From assembly GCF_004403065.1 (NCBI RefSeq), contig NZ_SOHA01000012.1, positions 349-61,350 of the forward strand: DNA of 61,002 nucleotides, in the 5' to 3' direction. Shown here piece by piece: positions 44,771 to 54,196 of the stretch (the stretch's first letter is position 1; every line of letters begins with the position of its first letter). The notes under the pieces are model-generated. The model saw only the letters and a list, made by a program, of their open reading frames with translations. It was not told where the DNA came from and made no database searches. This DNA comes from Cryobacterium cryoconiti (GTDB taxonomy: Bacteria > Actinomycetota > Actinomycetes > Actinomycetales > Microbacteriaceae). Both the position numbers and the translations under genes were made by a program.

Positions 44771-47700
44771 ATGCGTAAACTTGTCAGTGTTTTGGCGACC
44801 GTTGGTGTCGTATCCGGGATGCTCCTGGCGACACCCATCGTCTCCGCATCTGCGATTTCCAGTGGAGTCCAGTTCAGCGCAGATAATCTCCCCGCCTGGC
44901 AGACGAACGGTTTGGTTTACGCCGTCGGTCAGGCCAATGGGCGGGTGGTCGCCGGTGGTGAATTCTCGCAGCTCCGGCCGCCGAACGGCGGAACCGGCAC
45001 GGTGAGGAACGTCAGGTCCCTTGCGATCTTTGATGCGGAGACAGGGGCACCTGACAGCTGTCAGCTGCAGGCCCTCCTTGCGGGAGGTACGCCGAGCGTA
45101 AGGGCCATCACGACGTCACCAGATGGAAACACGGTGTACGTCGGCGGCAGCTTCAGCAGCATCGGCGGTGTCAGCGTCAATCGGATCGCAGCGATCGACC
45201 CGGTTGCCTGCACGGTCAAGCCCTTCCGGGTCGCTGCCGTGTCCGGCCCCGTTTACGCCATTGCCGTGACGGAGAACACCGTGTATCTCGGAGGCCAGTT
45301 CACGACGGTCGCCTCCCAGCCGCGGCAGCGTTTTGCGGCGGTCAATTCCACCACAGGCGCTCTGCTGCCCTGGGTGGCAGACGTCGAACTGCCCGGACGT
45401 GCCGTCACGGTGTCCCCGGACCGCACCAAGGTTGCCATCGGAGGCGACTTCTTCACCGTCAACGGGCAGGCCTCACACTCCATCGGTGTCGTTGACGCTG
45501 TCACCGGTACGAACGTCAGGAACTACCCGGTCGGATTCATCCACCGGAACTCAGTGACAAAATCGCTCAGCAGCGACGCAACGAGCTTCTACGGAGGCAA
45601 CGAAGGCACAGGCGGCGGTGTCTTCGACGGCACGTTCTCCATCGACTGGAACACGCTCAACGAGCGCTGGCGCAACACCTGCCTCGGCGCAACGCAGGCG
45701 GTCCTCCCGTATGAGGGGACTCTGTATTCGGCAAATCACCATCACGACTGCGCAAGCAACAACAATGCGTTCGCTGACGGGAAGCGGATTTACTTCACCG
45801 CCAACAAGACCGACAATCCCACTCTCCTCGGCTGGTTCCCCGCCGCCAACGACGGAACCGGCGAGGGAATCGGACCGCGCGCGTTGGTCGTCGCCACCGG
45901 AAAGACCACCGGCAAGAAGTACCTCTGGGCCGGCGGCGAGTTCACGGTTATCAACGGCGCAGCGCAACAGGGCCTGACTCGGTTCAGCACGACCGACACG
46001 GGTGCTCCTCCCGTACCGGAAGTTGCCGCGGAGGCGTTGACTTCCGGCGCCGTTCAGGTGAGGTTCCGCACGGTCGTCGATCCCGATGACAGTCTTCTCA
46101 CCTATAACGTCTACCGAAACGGTGCGGCTACTCCGATCTGGACCGGTACGGCTTCTTCGATGTGGTGGGTGCGGCCGCAGGTGACATTCGTCGACACCAC
46201 GGCGGTGCCCGGCACCACCTACACCTACCGGGTAAGCGCTAGCGACGGAATCAACGTGAGTGGGCTTTCGGGCACAGCGTCGGCGCGAGCCGTGACGAAG
46301 ACGATCGACTACGCAGGACAGGTTGTAGCTGATAGCCCTTCGCTCTATTGGCGGTACGACGAGCAAACCGGTGTCTGGGCTCAGGATAAGTCCGGGCCGA
46401 CCACGACCGGACTCAACGGGCTCTACCAGAACGGCATGCTGCGAAATGCCACCGGTGCTGTTCCCGGTGCGAGTACCGCAGCCCAGCTGGACGGAGTGAA
46501 TGACTATGCGTTGAGCGACCAGATGCGTCCAGGCCCGACCAGCTACACGATTGAGACGTGGTTCAACACGAACACAACGAGAGGCGGCAAGATCATCGGC
46601 TACGGCAACGGCCGCCCGAAGACGCATACAGGCGCCTATGTTGCGAGTTCCAGCTATGACCGCCACGTCTATATGGAGGACAGCGGGCGCATCAACTTCG
46701 GCGTGTACGTCGGCAATGCTCAGACCATCCGCACCCCCTTGGCGTACAACGACAGCAAGTGGCACCACCTTGTCGCCACGCAGGGCCCGGCCGGTCTCGC
46801 GCTGTACATTGACGGGGTTCAGGTCGGAACCAACTCGACAACAACAGCCCAGCCCTACCAGGGAACCTGGCGGGTCGGCGGTGACAATCTCAATGGCTGG
46901 CCCAACCGGCCGAGCAGTTCCTTCTTCGCCGGCGCGATCGATGAGACGGCCGTTTACGATCGCGCTCTGACACTCAACCAGGTTGCCAGGCACTATCAGC
47001 TCGGTGGCGGCACGGTCGTGACACAGGAGCCGCCAGCGGATGCCTACGGTGCGGCGGTGTTCAACTCCAACCCTGACCTGTACTGGCGCCTCGACGAGGC
47101 ATCGGGAGCAGTCGCAGCGGATTCCTCGTTCCTGGGGCAGCGCAACGGCAGCATCGGCAGTCAGGTTCAGCTACAACAGCCGGCCGTCGTGAACGGGGGA
47201 TTCGCGGTGCGGACCACCGGGTCCGCGGACAGTGTCGTCGCCTCGCCGGAGGGCGGTTCGACCGCAGCGTTCTCGACTGAGGCGTGGTTCAAGACCGACA
47301 CCACCGCAGGCGGAAAACTCACGGGTTATGAGAACGCAGCCACCGGATCGGGAAGCAATTACGACAAGCAGGTGTACATGACCAATGCTGGCAACCTGAT
47401 CTTCGGCGTCTATGCCGGCGGCTTCCAAACGGTGACTACGCCGGGCACGTACAACGACAATGTCTGGCACCACGTGGTCGCTGTGCAGGATTCCAGTGGC
47501 ATGAAACTCTATGTCGATGCTGTGCTCACCGGCACGAACGCCACCGCAGTGAATCAGGCCTTCACCGGTTACTGGAGGGCGGGCGGGGGAAACCTGAACT
47601 CGTGGCCCCAGCAACCGTCAAACGGTTACTTCACCGGCGACCTGGACGAGGTGGCAATCTACCCCAACGGGTTGTCCGCCGGTGAGGTGTCCAGCCACTA

Positions 47701-48835
47701 CTCACTTGGCATCAACGACACCACCCCGCCGACGGTTCCGCAGGAAGTCCAGGCGACGCTGGTCGCCGGGGACGCCCAAGTGAACTGGGCCGCGTCCACG
47801 GACAACAACGCGGTGGCCGGCTATCAGGTGCATCGGGGTGCGGCCGAGTCCTTCCCGGTCAGCGCGGCAACCAAGGTCGCCGACGTGACCGCTACCACCT
47901 GGACCGATCCGGCGGTTCCCGCGGGCACCTGGTACTACAAGCTCGTCGCTGTGGACACGGCGGGTAACGCCAGTGCTGCTTCCGCGGCAGCCTCGGTGAC
48001 GGTGGCGGCGCCCCCGGATGCCGAGGCACCGAGTGTGCCGGCAGGTCTCACCGCGTCGGCGTCCGGAACGTCTGTGGCGCTGACCTGGTCGGCGGCGACC
48101 GACAATGTGGCGGTCACTGGCTATCAGGTCTATCGAGGCTCGTCGGCTGGGTTCGTGGCCGAGCCGTCGTCGAAGATCGCCGATGCGACCGGCACGAACT
48201 ACTCAGATTCCGGTTTGGCCCCCGGTACCTGGTATTACCGAGTAGCATCCCGCGACGCGGCGGGGAACGTGAGTGGTGCATCGGAGTCCGTCGAAGCCAC
48301 GGTCTCGCCAACCCCAGTGGAGCCGGTGGTGCTGACGGCCTATCCAACCGGTGATGCGATGGTGTATCGGACATCACCGACGACCAACTACGGCTCAGAC
48401 AGTCAACTTTCCTCGCGTGGCGCCGGCGGGAATTCTCCAATCGAGTCCTATCTGGCGTTCAACCTTCCGGCCGCTCCGGCGGGCATGGTGCTGTCCGGAG
48501 CGACGATCCGGCTGCGGACTTCGGGAGATCCGTCGGCAGGGTCGGTCGACTCGCACACCCTCAGGCTTGTCGCGGGTGCGTGGACCGAGAGCACAGTGAA
48601 CTGGAACAACCGGCCGACCGGTGACGGGGCGGCGCTGGGCGCCGTGACCGGGGCGACGGCGACGCACACGCCGTACACAATCACCCTGAACGCTGCGGAG
48701 CTCAGCGGGTTGGCGGGCTCCACGCAGTCCTTTGCACTGTTCTCCAGTGGTTTGGACAACTTGCGCCTGTGGTCGAACAACGCTCCGAGCGCGACGTACC
48801 GACCGTTGCTGACGCTCACCTACACCGCTCCATGA
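44771..48835 (+). CDS. Giant secreted beta-propeller/Fn3/LamG/DNRLRE protein, paralogue 2
   Basis: 1354 residues from the ATG at 44771, preceded by GAGGG. Same module order as the protein at 22164: signal peptide to ~30, propeller-like blades to ~405, Fn3-like domain, two LamG/concanavalin modules (~513-755, ~756-985), two Fn3 repeats, and a DNRLRE/CBM96-like end (~1185-1354) with LRLWSNN...PLLTLTYT. The two proteins are clearly homologous along their whole length, most divergent in the Fn3 and DNRLRE parts. No cell-wall anchor motif. The gene overlaps the GDPD lipoprotein gene by 4 bp (ATGA), so both are made together. Function unknown; likely glycan-binding surface protein. Confidence 0.85.
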   Translation: MRKLVSVLATVGVVSGMLLATPIVSASAISSGVQFSADNLPAWQTNGLVYAVGQANGRVVAGGEFSQLRPPNGGTGTVRNVRSLAIFDAETGAPDSCQLQALLAGGTPSVRAITTSPDGNTVYVGGSFSSIGGVSVNRIAAIDPVACTVKPFRVAAVSGPVYAIAVTENTVYLGGQFTTVASQPRQRFAAVNSTTGALLPWVADVELPGRAVTVSPDRTKVAIGGDFFTVNGQASHSIGVVDAVTGTNVRNYPVGFIHRNSVTKSLSSDATSFYGGNEGTGGGVFDGTFSIDWNTLNERWRNTCLGATQAVLPYEGTLYSANHHHDCASNNNAFADGKRIYFTANKTDNPTLLGWFPAANDGTGEGIGPRALVVATGKTTGKKYLWAGGEFTVINGAAQQGLTRFSTTDTGAPPVPEVAAEALTSGAVQVRFRTVVDPDDSLLTYNVYRNGAATPIWTGTASSMWWVRPQVTFVDTTAVPGTTYTYRVSASDGINVSGLSGTASARAVTKTIDYAGQVVADSPSLYWRYDEQTGVWAQDKSGPTTTGLNGLYQNGMLRNATGAVPGASTAAQLDGVNDYALSDQMRPGPTSYTIETWFNTNTTRGGKIIGYGNGRPKTHTGAYVASSSYDRHVYMEDSGRINFGVYVGNAQTIRTPLAYNDSKWHHLVATQGPAGLALYIDGVQVGTNSTTTAQPYQGTWRVGGDNLNGWPNRPSSSFFAGAIDETAVYDRALTLNQVARHYQLGGGTVVTQEPPADAYGAAVFNSNPDLYWRLDEASGAVAADSSFLGQRNGSIGSQVQLQQPAVVNGGFAVRTTGSADSVVASPEGGSTAAFSTEAWFKTDTTAGGKLTGYENAATGSGSNYDKQVYMTNAGNLIFGVYAGGFQTVTTPGTYNDNVWHHVVAVQDSSGMKLYVDAVLTGTNATAVNQAFTGYWRAGGGNLNSWPQQPSNGYFTGDLDEVAIYPNGLSAGEVSSHYSLGINDTTPPTVPQEVQATLVAGDAQVNWAASTDNNAVAGYQVHRGAAESFPVSAATKVADVTATTWTDPAVPAGTWYYKLVAVDTAGNASAASAAASVTVAAPPDAEAPSVPAGLTASASGTSVALTWSAATDNVAVTGYQVYRGSSAGFVAEPSSKIADATGTNYSDSGLAPGTWYYRVASRDAAGNVSGASESVEATVSPTPVEPVVLTAYPTGDAMVYRTSPTTNYGSDSQLSSRGAGGNSPIESYLAFNLPAAPAGMVLSGATIRLRTSGDPSAGSVDSHTLRLVAGAWTESTVNWNNRPTGDGAALGAVTGATATHTPYTITLNAAELSGLAGSTQSFALFSSGLDNLRLWSNNAPSATYRPLLTLTYTAP

Positions 48836-50310
48836 CGAGGGCTGGCAGGGCGGGGGTCCCGTTCAACCGACGGACTTTGTTCGTCATGGGCGGCTCCGCC
48901 CTCCTGCTCAGCGCTTGTCAGGCAGATCCGCGGCGGGCCACCCCTGTCCCCGGCCCCGCGAAATCGCCAGCTATCTCTGGCCAGGTTGCCTCCACTGTGG
49001 ACACCCTCTTCTCGGCCAAACCGTTCTATATCGGGCACCGCGGGTCGGGCGACAACTGGCCCGAGCACACCCGGGAGGCATACTCGAAGGCGGTCGAGCT
49101 CGGAGCCCAAGCCATAGAGATTTCAGTGAACGCGACCTCGGACGGCGTTTTGGTGTGTCATCACGACAAGTCCACCCTGCGCTCCACTGGTCAGGACCTC
49201 ATCATCTCCGAAACAACCTGGGCGGAACTCTCGACGCTGAGAGTCGATGCGCGAGACTGGCTCGGGCCTGCCGCCGAACCGCAGCCCATCCCCCGGCTGG
49301 ACGATGTCCTGGACCTGTTCGCCGCGACGCACGTGATATTCATCGAAGACAAGCAGGGAACCAACGCCGTCGCGCTCCTCGACCTGATGGACACGTATCC
49401 GGACGCCACCTCGCATTTCGTCTGGAAGCAGTGGGGGGGTGCCGGACAATACGCCCTCGCCGCGGAGAGAGGGTACAAGTGCTGGGGTTACTTCGGACCG
49501 GAGCTCTTCGGCGACCTGGACAGGCTCGCCGGGCGTTTCGACTACCTGGGTGTTCCGCACACGGCATCAGACGCAGAAATTGCCCGCGTCGTGGCATTCG
49601 GGAAACCGGTCATCGCCTGGGAAATACATTATCGGTGGATGAAGGATCGAATGGGCGCACTCGGTGTTGCCGGTTTGATGTGTTCGAACTTGCCCTATGT
49701 CACTGAGATCGCCCAGCCGGAGACGGTCGACCACTTCGCCTCAGGGTTGCGGACCGCCGGGGACCTCCCCTGGACAACGGACAAGGGCTGGGGCGTTCAG
49801 CCGGCCTTCGTTGAGAAGAACGAATCCATCTCGCTGTCTCACCAGGATATTCAGAGCTATCTCATGGGTTCGATGAGTCCCTCGGGGGCGGACACCTATC
49901 GCATCCAGTGTGAACTGTGCTGGCCGGACAGGCTACCGCAGGCACGTGAGCACGCCGGAATCGCGTTCTGCGCCGACGACGACCGACCGTACCGTGTTCG
50001 CATCGCCGGCGAAGTCTCGGCCTACCATGTCATCCTGCGCCCGACCGGATCCCTCGAGCTCTTTCGGCGAGCCGCCGGAGACGTGGATGGGACGTTGCTC
50101 GGCTCTGTGGACACAACGGCTGCCCGTGCCGGTCAATGGGTCCAGCTCGAGGTCGCGGTGACTCCCGTCGGGATCACCGTCTACCGTCTGGATGGCCGGG
50201 GATGGTCGTTTGAAACGAAGGACGCCGCCTATCGGGGGAGCTACTTCTGGCTCTGCAAGAACTATCGGGGTGCCCCGCCAGTGGAATTCCGCGCAGTCAA
50301 AATCCTCTGA
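48832..50310 (+). CDS. GDPD-family lipoprotein with C-terminal lectin-like domain
   Basis: 492 residues from the ATG overlapping the previous stop. Lipobox LLLSAC near 25 anchors it outside the membrane. Residues ~65-300 are a glycerophosphodiester phosphodiesterase-type TIM barrel with HRGSGDNWPEHT near 69-80 and VCHHD near 111; however the metal-binding ExD motif reads EIS, with Ser in place of Asp. Residues ~330-492 form a beta-rich concanavalin-like domain (GQWVQLEVAVTPVGITVYRL). Expected to cleave glycerophosphodiester or related phosphodiester bonds at the surface, if active. Its 3' end overlaps the converging gene by 14 bp. Confidence 0.85.
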   Translation: MTRAGRAGVPFNRRTLFVMGGSALLLSACQADPRRATPVPGPAKSPAISGQVASTVDTLFSAKPFYIGHRGSGDNWPEHTREAYSKAVELGAQAIEISVNATSDGVLVCHHDKSTLRSTGQDLIISETTWAELSTLRVDARDWLGPAAEPQPIPRLDDVLDLFAATHVIFIEDKQGTNAVALLDLMDTYPDATSHFVWKQWGGAGQYALAAERGYKCWGYFGPELFGDLDRLAGRFDYLGVPHTASDAEIARVVAFGKPVIAWEIHYRWMKDRMGALGVAGLMCSNLPYVTEIAQPETVDHFASGLRTAGDLPWTTDKGWGVQPAFVEKNESISLSHQDIQSYLMGSMSPSGADTYRIQCELCWPDRLPQAREHAGIAFCADDDRPYRVRIAGEVSAYHVILRPTGSLELFRRAAGDVDGTLLGSVDTTAARAGQWVQLEVAVTPVGITVYRLDGRGWSFETKDAAYRGSYFWLCKNYRGAPPVEFRAVKIL

Positions 50311-51568
50311 CGGGTGGCGGCGGCACTATTGGAGCTCGGTCGTCACGTTCTTCGCGCTGGCGGGGGGCAAGCCGCTCCAGGATGGCCTGGAACCGTGTGA
50401 TTGCCGGTCCCACCCCGAGAATATCGGCCGCGAAGCGACGACCTGCAACGCCGTAGGCGTGAGAGGCTTTCGCGTCGAGCCCGAGCCTTTCAGCCGCCTC
50501 TACGAGGGCGTCGGGGGCGGCGGCATCCACTCGTAACCCCGCGCCCGCGACTGCAAGCTCCTCGGCTGTGATGCTCGATCTGTCGGTCGCTGCGATGACC
50601 GGCAGGCCGGATTGGAAATACGACGTCAGTTTGCTGGGAACCGACATTTCGGTCAGGCCGGGTCGCTCGTTCAACAGCAGAACGTCCGCCGCCGCCAGAG
50701 TGGCTCGGAATTCGTCCTCAGGGAGCGGGCGGAGAAACTCGAGGTGGCTGTTCCCACCTTCGGCCTGAAGAGCCGGCCGCTGGTTTCCATCGCCTAGAAG
50801 GACGAATCGAACCCGCGACCCACGAGACTCAGCGATCCTGGACGCAGCCACAACATTCTCCAGGCCCTGCTTCATGCCCATGTTGCCCGCATGAAGCACG
50901 ATGATGTCGTCCGGGCCCCAGCCCCGTGCGCGTCGCGTCTCCACCCGGTTGCCGGGGGCGTCTTCGATGTGACACCAGTTGCGAACGACTTCCACCCGGT
51001 CTGCTTCGATCCCCAGTTCCGCAACGAGGTAGCGCTTGAAGCGTTCGTGGATGACAACGATGGTCGACGCCGACCCCAGCACCGCCCGCTCCACGCGTCT
51101 CAGCGCCAGCGCGGCGATCCGCCCGCCGGCGCCGCTCTCGGAGACTCCCAGAGAATAGATGTCCTGAACCCAGATGCACGTCCTGGTGCCCACGAGGCGG
51201 GCACGGAGGGAAACGATCGCGGCGGAGAACAACGCGGGAGTGACGAGGAGAAGGACCTCGGGTCGGTCCCACGAGCTGAATGCGGCCCGAAGCCCGAACT
51301 GGATCTCCATCGCGAGGCGGTTGATGAGGCGCGGCCTCGATGGAATGTAATGCCTCAGCCGTTTCACCGTGACGCCGGCCGACTCGTCCGTCCGGCTCAG
51401 TCCGGTGAATCCTGCGTGGACTCGCCACTCCGGGTAGTGCGGGTACCCGGCGATGACATGGACTGAGTTCCCACGATCAGAGGCGAGTCTCTCAGCCAGG
51501 CCCGTGGTGTACACCGCGATGCCCGTGAGCTCGGGGCGATAGTTGAGTCCTATGACGGTGAGCCGCAT
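50297..51568 (-). CDS. WcaI-like glycosyltransferase
   Basis: 423 residues from the ATG at 51568, preceded by GGAGGG. GT-B, family-4 type: N-terminal [21 protein letters not shown] and [11 protein letters not shown] are characteristic of the colanic acid WcaI group, which includes putative fucosyltransferases; donor half with [16 protein letters not shown] near 232 and [23 protein letters not shown] at ~316-338. Its start overlaps the end of fcl, and the gmd-fcl-GT order supports GDP-fucose as donor (inference). Confidence 0.88.
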   Translation of the reverse strand: MRLTVIGLNYRPELTGIAVYTTGLAERLASDRGNSVHVIAGYPHYPEWRVHAGFTGLSRTDESAGVTVKRLRHYIPSRPRLINRLAMEIQFGLRAAFSSWDRPEVLLLVTPALFSAAIVSLRARLVGTRTCIWVQDIYSLGVSESGAGGRIAALALRRVERAVLGSASTIVVIHERFKRYLVAELGIEADRVEVVRNWCHIEDAPGNRVETRRARGWGPDDIIVLHAGNMGMKQGLENVVAASRIAESRGSRVRFVLLGDGNQRPALQAEGGNSHLEFLRPLPEDEFRATLAAADVLLLNERPGLTEMSVPSKLTSYFQSGLPVIAATDRSSITAEELAVAGAGLRVDAAAPDALVEAAERLGLDAKASHAYGVAGRRFAADILGVGPAITRFQAILERLAPRQREERDDRAPIVPPPPVRGF

Positions 51569-52557
51569 GCGCCCTCCAGGATCCGGCCACGGAAGTCGCC
51601 CTGGTGGACGAGGAACCAGTGATAGGCATCGCTCAGACCGTCTTCCAGGCTGATGGTCGACTGCCATCCGAGCGAGCGCAGGCGTGACACGTCCAGCAGC
51701 TTGCGCGGGGTCCCATCCGGTTTGGTGGAATCGAAGGTCAGGCGGCCCGTGAAACCGGTCACGGATGCCACCAGTCCAGCAAGCTCTGCGATGCTGCATT
51801 CGACGCCTGTTCCCACGTTCACGTGCGAGAGCATCGGCTGGGTTTTCGCGCAATAGTCACTGCGCTCCAGCTCCATGACGTGCGCGGCAGCCGCTGCCAG
51901 ATCATCAACATGCATGAACTCACGTTTCGGGGTGCCGCTGCCCCAGATGACAACCTCATCGAGCCCGTTCGCGGCGGCCTCGTGGAAGCGCCTCAGCAGT
52001 CCGGGAATGACGTGACTGTTCACAGGGTGGTAGTTGTCACCGGGACCGTAGAGATTCGTGGGCATCACGCTGCGATAGTCGCGCCCGTATTGACGATTGA
52101 AGCTCTCGCAGAGCTTGATCCCCGCGATCTTTGCCACGGCGTACGGCTCGTTCGTCGATTCCAGTGCGCCGGTCATCAGGGCCTCTTCACGTATCGGCTG
52201 GTCGGCGAGCCGGGGATAGATGCAGGACGAACCGAGGAAGAGGAGTCTCGGAACGCCGAAGTCGTGTGAGGACTTGATGATGTTGGCCTCGATCAGGAGG
52301 TTGTCGTAGATGAAATCGGCCGGGGACGAGTTGTTGGCTTCGATCCCGCCGACTTTCGCGGCAGCGAGATAGACCTGATCGATGCGATTGGCCTCGAAAA
52401 AGGCCCGAACGGCTCGCTGGTCGACAAGGTCGAGTTCCGAATGACTGGCGGTCACGATGTTGACGTAACCCAACGACGTGAGTCGTCGCACGATCGCCGA
52501 TCCCACCATTCCGTTGTGTCCCGCGACATAGACAGCAGCGCCGGTGTTTCGGGTCAC
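51550..52557 (-). CDS. fcl: GDP-L-fucose synthase
   Basis: 335 residues from GTG 52557, overlapping the gmd stop (GTGA). Extended SDR with nucleotide-binding GHNGMVG near 13-19, catalytic Ser in LGSSCIYP near 107, and YxxxK in [10 protein letters not shown] near 136-145. It epimerises and reduces GDP-4-keto-6-deoxymannose to GDP-L-fucose. A family motif [13 protein letters not shown] follows the first catalytic strand. Operon gmd-fcl-wcaI is tightly overlapped. Confidence 0.94.
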   Translation of the reverse strand: MTRNTGAAVYVAGHNGMVGSAIVRRLTSLGYVNIVTASHSELDLVDQRAVRAFFEANRIDQVYLAAAKVGGIEANNSSPADFIYDNLLIEANIIKSSHDFGVPRLLFLGSSCIYPRLADQPIREEALMTGALESTNEPYAVAKIAGIKLCESFNRQYGRDYRSVMPTNLYGPGDNYHPVNSHVIPGLLRRFHEAAANGLDEVVIWGSGTPKREFMHVDDLAAAAAHVMELERSDYCAKTQPMLSHVNVGTGVECSIAELAGLVASVTGFTGRLTFDSTKPDGTPRKLLDVSRLRSLGWQSTISLEDGLSDAYHWFLVHQGDFRGRILEGACGSPS

Positions 52558-53681
52558 CAGGTATCCCAAGACACGAGGGAAGGGAAACCGTGACTCTCCA
52601 GGAGGACGCTCTTCTGGGCGATCACGAGGTCTGAGGCAACCATTTCCGCGCACATCTCTCGCACGCTGATCTCCGGCAGCCAGCCCAGCTTGAGACGGGC
52701 CCGTGTCGAGTCGCCGAGCAGGGTCTCCACTTCGGCCGGCCTGAAGTAACGGGGATCGACTCTCACTATGACGTCACCGGGGTGAACAGCCGGCGCGAGG
52801 TCCCCGACGACGCTGTCGACGATGCCGATCTCGTTCAGACCTTCACCCTCGAATCGCAGGGTGATTCCAGCCTCATTCGCCGACCATTCGACGAATTCGC
52901 GCACCGAGTACTGGACTCCCGTGGCAATCACGAAGTCCTCCGGCGAATCCTGCTGCAGCATCATCCACTGGAGGCGAACATAGTCGCGTGCATGGCCCCA
53001 GTCTCGAAGCGAGTTCATATTTCCGAGGAACAGGCAGGACTCGAGACCCTGGGCCATGTTGGCGATGGCCCGGGTGATCTTCCTCGTCACGAACGTCTCA
53101 CCGCGGCGCGGGGATTCGTGATTGAACAGAATCCCGTTGCAGGCGTACATCCCGTAGGACTCTCGGTAATTCACGGTCATCCAATAGGCGTACAGCTTGG
53201 CGACCGCATACGGAGAACGTGGATAAAAGGGAGTGATTTCGCTTTGCGGTGTCTCCCGGACCAACCCGTACAGCTCTGATGTCGAGGCCTGGTAGAACCT
53301 GACCCTGTCCGTCATCCCCAGCAATCTCACCGCTTCGAGGAGACGCAGAGTTCCCAGGGCGTCGATGTCAGCGGTGTATTCGGGCATTTCGAAGCTGACA
53401 GCCACATGGGACTGTGCACCCAGGTTGTAGATCTCATCCGGCTGCACCTCCTGAATGATGCGGGTGAGGTTCGACGAATCGGACAGATCTCCGAAGTGCA
53501 GGAAGAAACGCGCGTCGTGCTCGTGCGGGTCCTGATAGATGTGATCGATTCGCTGGGTGTTGAGCTGCGACGACCGGCGCTTGAGGCCGTGAACCTCATA
53601 GCCCATGGACAGGAGGAACTCGGCCAGATATGAGCCGTCCTGGCCGGTTACCCCGGTGATCAACGCCCTTTTCGGCACCAT
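52554..53681 (-). CDS. gmd: GDP-mannose 4,6-dehydratase
   Basis: 375 residues from the ATG at 53681 (AGGA 5 nt upstream); an ATG at 53714 in frame lies inside the preceding gene. SDR motif [12 protein letters not shown] near 10-21, catalytic Thr/Ser in QASTSELYG near 127 and YxxxK in [10 protein letters not shown] near 150. Makes GDP-4-keto-6-deoxy-D-mannose, the first step to GDP-L-fucose (with fcl) or GDP-rhamnose. Follows the cytidylyltransferase-like gene by 7 bp. Confidence 0.95.
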   Translation of the reverse strand: MVPKRALITGVTGQDGSYLAEFLLSMGYEVHGLKRRSSQLNTQRIDHIYQDPHEHDARFFLHFGDLSDSSNLTRIIQEVQPDEIYNLGAQSHVAVSFEMPEYTADIDALGTLRLLEAVRLLGMTDRVRFYQASTSELYGLVRETPQSEITPFYPRSPYAVAKLYAYWMTVNYRESYGMYACNGILFNHESPRRGETFVTRKITRAIANMAQGLESCLFLGNMNSLRDWGHARDYVRLQWMMLQQDSPEDFVIATGVQYSVREFVEWSANEAGITLRFEGEGLNEIGIVDSVVGDLAPAVHPGDVIVRVDPRYFRPAEVETLLGDSTRARLKLGWLPEISVREMCAEMVASDLVIAQKSVLLESHGFPSLVSWDTW

Positions 53682-53688
53682 GGTCGTC

Positions 53689-54159
53689 CTATCGCTCGCT
53701 GTTGCTGTAGTCATGAACCGGTCGATGGCCGGCGGCGTTCGGGGCCAGAGCCTTCAGCGCAAGCCGGAGGGCCGTGCTCGAGGTCGAAACGGTGTACGGA
53801 AAATAGACGACGTCCACGCCGACCTCGGCGAACTGGCGCTCAAGAAGGCGACCTCTCTCGGTGCCCTTCCAATCGTCGCCCTTGAAGTAGACGTCGAAGC
53901 GAAGCGTGCGCCAGGTGTCCATCTTGTCTTCAGCCACTTCCGCTATCGCTTCATCGACGAAGGCGATGTGACGAACGATCTCAAGCCTCTCGGCCAGTGG
54001 CACAACGGGTACGGCGCCCTTGGTCACCAGGAGCATTTCGTCAGACAGCACGCCGGCGATCAAATAGTCGCACTGGCTCTTCGCGTGTTTGAGGATGTTG
54101 AGGTGACCGATGTGGAACAGGTCGAAAGCCCCGCCAGCGTAGCCGACTGTTCGTGTCAA
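53689..54159 (-). CDS. Cytidylyltransferase-like nucleotidyltransferase
   Basis: 156 residues from TTG 54159, chosen because GGGAGG stands 6 nt upstream and the longer frame is in the sugar-transferase region. N-terminal [15 protein letters not shown] holds the HxGH nucleotide-binding motif (residues 16-19); later [10 protein letters not shown] resembles the RTxGIST region of TagD/RfaE-type enzymes. It activates a phosphorylated polyol or sugar with CTP or ATP. With a CDP-alcohol transferase and a GDPD in the locus, a CDP-glycerol-like product is plausible, but ADP-activation cannot be excluded. Confidence 0.8.
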   Translation of the reverse strand: MTRTVGYAGGAFDLFHIGHLNILKHAKSQCDYLIAGVLSDEMLLVTKGAVPVVPLAERLEIVRHIAFVDEAIAEVAEDKMDTWRTLRFDVYFKGDDWKGTERGRLLERQFAEVGVDVVYFPYTVSTSSTALRLALKALAPNAAGHRPVHDYSNSER

Positions 54160-54196
54160 GATGTACCTCCCTTGATCGATGCTTTTTCGTAGGTCA

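Noticed and set aside
45551..46993. Long antisense frames opposite both giant genes (also 22869-24389) that resemble each other
   Set aside because: The resemblance follows from conservation of the sense proteins; codon positions fit the sense frame only.
53682..53714. Earlier ATG for gmd
   Set aside because: Would overlap the cytidylyltransferase-like gene by 26 bp and has no ribosome-binding site; ATG 53681 has AGGA at proper spacing and the SDR motif begins soon after.
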